Positions 6,508-9,129 of a stretch of DNA of 9,129 nt are shown here, one piece after another. Position 1 is the first letter of the stretch, and every line of letters begins with the position of its first letter. Below the pieces are notes generated by a model that was not told the DNA's origin, ran no database searches, and saw only the letters and a list, made by a program, of their open reading frames with translations. This stretch comes from Chloroflexi bacterium RBG_19FT_COMBO_55_16. Its GTDB lineage: Bacteria; Chloroflexota; Anaerolineae; Anaerolineales; UBA4823. Location: the NCBI GenBank assembly GCA_001795335.1, contig MGOK01000135.1:294-9422 (forward strand), written 5' to 3'. The position numbers and the translations under genes were made by a program.

Positions 6508-6545
6508 GTAGGACAAGATGGCATCTTGTCCTACATGCATTTTAA
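6508..6545 (+). terminator. 13-bp palindromic hairpin after the cyclophilin gene
   Basis: GTAGGACAAGATG (6508-6520) and CATCTTGTCCTAC (6522-6534) are perfect inverted copies around one G, giving a 12-bp stem with a GGC loop. It is followed by ATGCATTTTAA, which has four T residues at 6540-6543. It lies 47 bases after the cyclophilin stop and could end its transcription. The perfect, self-contained form also resembles dispersed intergenic palindromes, so it may be a repeat serving as a terminator. Confidence 0.5.
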
Positions 6546-6701
6546 CGAGATGTGATCATTCGTCTTTCGTCCTGATGACATTCGTCTACATACATCGTGA
6601 CATCTTTCACTAGTACTAATGTCAAACCTCGTTATAATTTTCACAACCATATTCAATTATGCATATAAGTCAGTATTCGTATACATTTCCGAAGGAATGC
6701 C
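6546..6701 (+). promoter_or_regulatory. Promoter and operator region of the ArsR-family gene
   Basis: This AT-rich stretch precedes the regulator gene. CATTCGTCT occurs twice (6557-6565 and 6579-6587), 22 bases apart, about two helical turns. A perfect -10 box TATAAT lies at 6633-6638, with no clear TTGACA at 16-18 bases. Downstream of it are the palindrome TATGCATA (6658-6665) and the box GTATTC-N5-CATTTC (6673-6689), which recurs before the DsrE gene at 7091-7107. Elements between the -10 box and the ATG are well placed for autorepression, as is usual for ArsR proteins. Confidence 0.45.
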
Positions 6702-7043
6702 ATGAATCAAGAACTTGAACGCGAAGTCAACCAATTACATGCAGAGTTCTGCGCCGGCCTGGCCGACCCGAAACGTATCCTGATCATTTATGCCCTTTCC
6801 GAAGGGCCGCTCAATGTCGGCGAACTGGCTGAAAGCCTGAACCTCAGCCAGCCAGCGGTCTCCCGCCATCTCAAGGTGCTGCGCGAGCGCGGCATGGTTA
6901 TCGGCTCCCGCTTTGGTCCATCCGTTGAGTACCGCATCGGCGATCCCCGCCTGATCGAAGCTCTGGACCTGCTACGCGCAGCCCTACGCGACCACCTCTC
7001 CCACCGCGCCGAGCTGGCTGAAGCCTTTATCGAGGAGAGATAA
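6702..7043 (+). CDS. ArsR-family winged-helix transcriptional regulator
   Basis: The 113-residue protein starts just after GAAGGAA (6691-6697). It has the standard ArsR layout: ADPKRILIIYALSEGPLNVGEL (21-42), helix-turn-helix 38-62 with the recognition part SQPAVSRHLKVLRERG, a beta-wing (GMVIGSRFGPSVEYRI, 64-79) and a C-terminal dimerisation helix. Members are dimeric repressors released by metals or by reactive sulfur species. The only cysteine is Cys17, in the first helix. The metal motif ELCVCDL of classical ArsR is missing, and so is the two-cysteine pair of the persulfide sensors SqrR/BigR. Position at the head of the DsrE-TusA cluster suggests control of that cluster in response to sulfur or thiol state. 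Regulation of the neighbours is inferred; the inducer is unknown. Confidence 0.9.
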   Translation: MNQELEREVNQLHAEFCAGLADPKRILIIYALSEGPLNVGELAESLNLSQPAVSRHLKVLRERGMVIGSRFGPSVEYRIGDPRLIEALDLLRAALRDHLSHRAELAEAFIEER

Positions 7044-7159
7044 TCCCGAAAATGGGACACTGATTTAAGATGATAACGCTGATTCATAGCGTATTCAGAA
7101 ACATTTCAATCTAAACCACCACTCACTCGTCTCTACTCAATACTCTCAAGGAGGACAAA
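7044..7159 (+). promoter_or_regulatory. Spacer between the regulator and the DsrE gene, possible internal promoter/operator
   Basis: This 116-base gap is the largest in the cluster. It contains a short repeat pair TCCC/GGGA (7044-7047, 7054-7057), ACGCT/AGCGT (7076-7080, 7088-7092) with a 7-base spacer, and the box GTATTC-N5-CATTTC (7091-7107) shared with the region before the regulator gene. It ends with the strong site AAGGAGG (7148-7154). No clear -10/-35 pair is seen, so it may be read through from the ArsR promoter. Confidence 0.4.
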
Positions 7160-7702
7160 ATGTACCCTGTAGATTCAACCACCATCCCGGCCGAGGCCAC
7201 CATGCAAGTCAGCAGCAACGGCAAGCCAGTGAAGAACAAGGTCACCATGGTCTTGTTCAGCGGTGATATGGACAAGGTGATGGCAGCCTTGATCATCGCT
7301 ACCGGCGCTGCAGCTTCGGGCATGGAAGTCGTCATGTTCTTTACCTTCTGGGGACTGAAGGCAATCCAGAAACCAGCCCAGATGACCGGCAAGGGGCTCT
7401 TCGGCCGCATGCTGGGCGTGATGAATCGCGGCGGGTTAGATGCGATCGGCCCCAGCCGCCTGAATATGGGCGGAATGGGCCGTTGGATGTTTAAGAAGAT
7501 GATGAAGGCTAAAGGCGTCACCCCGCTGTCCGAACTTTACGAGATGGCTGTCGACCTGGACGTCAAAATGATGCCCTGCCAGATGAGCATGGATGTGATG
7601 GAGTTCGATCCGAAGAACTTCCAGGATAACGTCACCGAACCGGTCGGCGTCGCCACCATGCTCGAGCACGCTGCCGAAAGCAAAGCCCAGTTCTTCATCT
7701 AA
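7160..7702 (+). CDS. DsrE-family sulfurtransferase-like protein (DsrE2 type)
   Basis: The 180-residue protein follows AAGGAGG (7148-7154) by 5 bases. After a short N-terminal segment, NKVTMVLFSGDMDKVMAALIIATGAAASGMEVVMFFTFWGL (about 26-66) is the DsrE/DsrF-like Rossmann start. The conserved MMPCQMSMDVM segment places the single cysteine, Cys140, at the site that carries persulfide sulfur in DsrE2 proteins. The GxMGRWMFKKMMK stretch (104-115) is also typical of the DsrE2 branch, often annotated as peroxiredoxin-family or DrsE accessory proteins. The protein has 22 methionines (12 percent). DsrE proteins hold sulfane sulfur and exchange it with TusA, whose gene follows after 36 bases. It is probably cytoplasmic or membrane-associated. 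Family placement is firm; direction of sulfur flow is not known. Confidence 0.88.
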   Translation: MYPVDSTTIPAEATMQVSSNGKPVKNKVTMVLFSGDMDKVMAALIIATGAAASGMEVVMFFTFWGLKAIQKPAQMTGKGLFGRMLGVMNRGGLDAIGPSRLNMGGMGRWMFKKMMKAKGVTPLSELYEMAVDLDVKMMPCQMSMDVMEFDPKNFQDNVTEPVGVATMLEHAAESKAQFFI

Positions 7703-7738
7703 ACCTGCTCTCAATTCTATTCTCTGGAGGTATTTCTC

Positions 7739-7978
7739 ATGTCTGATGTAGTCATTGCCAAGAGTCTGGATCTCAAGGGTCTGCTCTGCCCCATGCCAGT
7801 CGTTAAAATCGCCAAAGCCATTAAAGAAGTACAACCTGGCGACATCATCGAGGCGTTCGCCACCGATCCGGGCGTGATGGCGGATATTCCGGCCTGGTGC
7901 CGCACCACCGGCAACCAGCTGATCGCGCTGGAAAAACAGGACAAGCAGTTCCGCTTCGTCGTGCGCCGCATAAGCTAG
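7739..7978 (+). CDS. tusA: TusA-family sulfur carrier protein
   Basis: The 79-residue protein has the usual TusA length. Its start has GGAGG (7726-7730) 8 bases upstream. The signature L-D-L-K-G-L-L-C17-P-M-P20 near the N-terminus is the CPxP motif, whose cysteine takes up sulfur as persulfide. The second conserved part, ATDPGVMADIPAWCRTTGNQL (41-61), is also present and includes Cys54, which some family members have. TusA proteins are small cytoplasmic carriers that receive sulfur from DsrE-type proteins, rhodaneses or cysteine desulfurases and pass it to partners such as tRNA thiolation enzymes or, in sulfur oxidisers, Dsr/sHdr enzymes. The preceding DsrE gene and the following DsrMK/Hdr-like genes favour the energy-metabolism or redox role over tRNA modification. 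The next gene begins 11 bases later. Confidence 0.94.
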   Translation: MSDVVIAKSLDLKGLLCPMPVVKIAKAIKEVQPGDIIEAFATDPGVMADIPAWCRTTGNQLIALEKQDKQFRFVVRRIS

Positions 7979-7989
7979 CAGGATAAATT

Positions 7990-8628
7990 ATGACCCTGAT
8001 CCTTTTCACGCAGATCTTCGTCGGCCTGGCGCTGGTCTTCACTGTGGCAGCCTTCGGCTGGCGGCTGCGCCTGTTCAACGCTCTGGCGCGCCCGGTGGAC
8101 CGCTCCACCCCTAAGGGTAACCCGCGCCTGGGCATCCTGTACGCCTTCACCCTGGGGATGGCGCCCTGGGCCAAAGAAAGCACCCGCCGCCACGGCATTG
8201 CCTATCTGCGAGGGGTAGCCTTTCACCTGGGCATCTTCCTGGTGCTGGGCATCCTGATCCTCAGCCCCTGGTTATACCTGCTGCCGGTCACTTGGCGCAC
8301 GTTGCTCGCCCTGGGCGCTGCCCTGGGCGCTTTGCTCGGCTTAGCCGGGTTTATCGCTCGCTTCGCCGAGCACAACCTGAAGGCTTTGAGCACCCCCGAC
8401 GACTACACAGCCGTTTTGGTAGTCAGCCTGTTTCAAGCCAGCGCAGGGCTGTGGCTGGTCTACGCGCCAGCGTTACCACTTTTCTATATCGTCAGCGCCA
8501 TCATGCTCGTTTACGCGCCGTTCAGCAAGATCAGGCATTGCATCTACTACGCTTATTCACGCCTGTTCTTTGGAAAGTTCGTCGGCAGCCGCGCCGTCCT
8601 GCCCCACAGCCAGCAAGGAGCGAGGTGA
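7990..8628 (+). CDS. Membrane protein resembling haem b subunits DsrM/NarI/HmeC
   Basis: The 212-residue protein follows AGGA (7980-7983) by 6 bases. About five hydrophobic segments are visible: 4-24, 69-94, 103-122, 138-158 and 162-178. His68 and His79 lie 11 residues apart at helix 2, and His183 lies at the end of the last helix, an arrangement like the haem-ligating histidines of NarI-type gamma subunits (two in helix 2, others in helix 5). A fourth ligand is not clear; His128 lies in a loop. Such subunits exchange electrons between the quinone pool and a cytoplasmic Fe-S partner. The partner is probably the next gene, whose ATG is 3 bases after this stop, the same pairing as DsrM-DsrK and HdrE-HdrD. 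Haem binding is inferred from spacing only. Confidence 0.75.
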   Translation: MTLILFTQIFVGLALVFTVAAFGWRLRLFNALARPVDRSTPKGNPRLGILYAFTLGMAPWAKESTRRHGIAYLRGVAFHLGIFLVLGILILSPWLYLLPVTWRTLLALGAALGALLGLAGFIARFAEHNLKALSTPDDYTAVLVVSLFQASAGLWLVYAPALPLFYIVSAIMLVYAPFSKIRHCIYYAYSRLFFGKFVGSRAVLPHSQQGAR

Positions 8629-8631
8629 GCC

Positions 8632-9129
8632 ATGGCACAACCGGTTGACACCGCCCTGGGAATTCTCAACAAGCAACTCAACCAGCCTCTGGCTGCCGCT
8701 CTGGAAGTGTGCGCTCGCTGCGGCATCTGCGCCGAAGCCTGCCATTACTTCGTGGCCGAACCGCAGGTCGAAAATACACCGGCATACAAGGCCGAGCAAC
8801 TGCGCAAGGTCTACCGCGCCGAACATGACCTGCTCAGCCGCGTTTTCCCTGCCTGGACGGGAGCCGAGAAACTCAGCGAGGAGAAATTAGCGCAGCTGGC
8901 TGAGATGGCCTTCAATAAATGCACGCTGTGCTATCGCTGCACCGCCAACTGCCCGATGGGTGTGGACACCCCTCTGTTGATGACTACGCTGCGCGCCATG
9001 GCTACCGCCAGCGGCTACGGGCCTGAGATTCTGGAAATGCTGGCTGATGCGGCGATCGAAAAAGGCAAAGATCCCGATATGTACCTGGATTTCTTCCGGG
9101 AAAGTATCCAGGATATGGAGAAGGAACTC
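8632..9129 (+). CDS. Fe-S oxidoreductase, HdrD/DsrK-like (cut by right window edge)
   Basis: The reading frame from ATG 8632 is open for 166 codons to the last base, so the gene continues beyond the window. GAGGTG (8622-8627), overlapping the stop of the previous gene, and AAGGAG (8615-8620) can serve as ribosome binding site. Two ferredoxin-type 4Fe-4S motifs are complete: Cys27, 30, 33 and 37 (CARCGICAEAC) and Cys97, 100, 103 and 107 followed by Pro (CTLCYRCTANCP). The distance and the stretch GVDTPLLMTTLRAMA are as in the N-terminal part of HdrD, DsrK, GlpC and related proteins, whose C-terminal half usually has two CCG domains binding a further cluster that handles disulfides. That half is not in the window. 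With the preceding membrane subunit it should form a two-subunit membrane complex. A glycolate or glycerol-3-phosphate oxidoreductase subunit is a less likely reading, given the TusA neighbour. Confidence 0.87.
   Translation, partial: MAQPVDTALGILNKQLNQPLAAALEVCARCGICAEACHYFVAEPQVENTPAYKAEQLRKVYRAEHDLLSRVFPAWTGAEKLSEEKLAQLAEMAFNKCTLCYRCTANCPMGVDTPLLMTTLRAMATASGYGPEILEMLADAAIEKGKDPDMYLDFFRESIQDMEKEL

Noticed and set aside
554..6571. GTCTTTCGTC shared by the regions before the lipoprotein gene (554-563) and before the ArsR gene (6562-6571)
   Set aside because: A single shared 10-mer of low complexity between unrelated genes can arise by chance and has no symmetry; not enough to call a common regulator.

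Overview
The window looks like a stretch of chromosome from a free-living bacterium, most likely a member of the Chloroflexota (Anaerolineae-like). This placement is an inference. It rests on the lipoprotein with a long Thr/Pro-rich 'TPTP' spacer, on the style of the antiquitin-type aldehyde dehydrogenase and peroxiredoxin, and on an HdrD/DsrK-type Fe-S protein beside DsrE and TusA proteins. There is no phage, plasmid, transposase, rRNA, tRNA or CRISPR signal. Nearly every gene has a clear AGGAG-type ribosome binding site.

Left part (1-2731): a Nudix hydrolase on the minus strand runs off the left edge. It diverges from a secreted lipoprotein with a C-terminal CBM9/DOMON-like sugar-binding domain (596-1579). 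This gene converges on a membrane-anchored family 2 glycosyltransferase on the minus strand (1652-2731), and a hairpin with a T-run lies in the 72-base gap.

Middle part (2732-6460): a 316-base non-coding region with two perfect inverted repeats and two -10-like boxes leads to a one-cysteine peroxiredoxin with an N-terminal helical extension (3048-3746). A structured, repeat-bordered intergenic element follows. Next comes a probable two-gene operon, a monothiol glutaredoxin-like protein (3989-4279) and an ALDH7/antiquitin-type aldehyde dehydrogenase (4313-5842), and then a cytoplasmic cyclophilin (5969-6460) behind a TATAAT box.

Right part (6461-9129): after a 13-bp palindromic hairpin and an AT-rich regulatory region comes a tightly packed set of genes on the plus strand: an ArsR-family repressor, a DsrE-family sulfurtransferase, TusA, a polytopic membrane protein resembling the haem b subunits DsrM/NarI, and a protein with two 4Fe-4S motifs resembling DsrK/HdrD (cut by the right edge). 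The gaps are 116, 36, 11 and 3 bases. The natural reading is a sulfane-sulfur relay (DsrE to TusA) feeding or draining a membrane-bound Hdr/DsrMK-like electron-transfer complex under the control of the ArsR protein. No dsrAB, dsrC or complete sHdr set is visible here, so this compact module is the most interesting object in the window.

Several genes (one-Cys peroxiredoxin, monothiol glutaredoxin, DsrE, TusA, Hdr-like) share a thiol-redox theme. The window itself does not show that they form one pathway.
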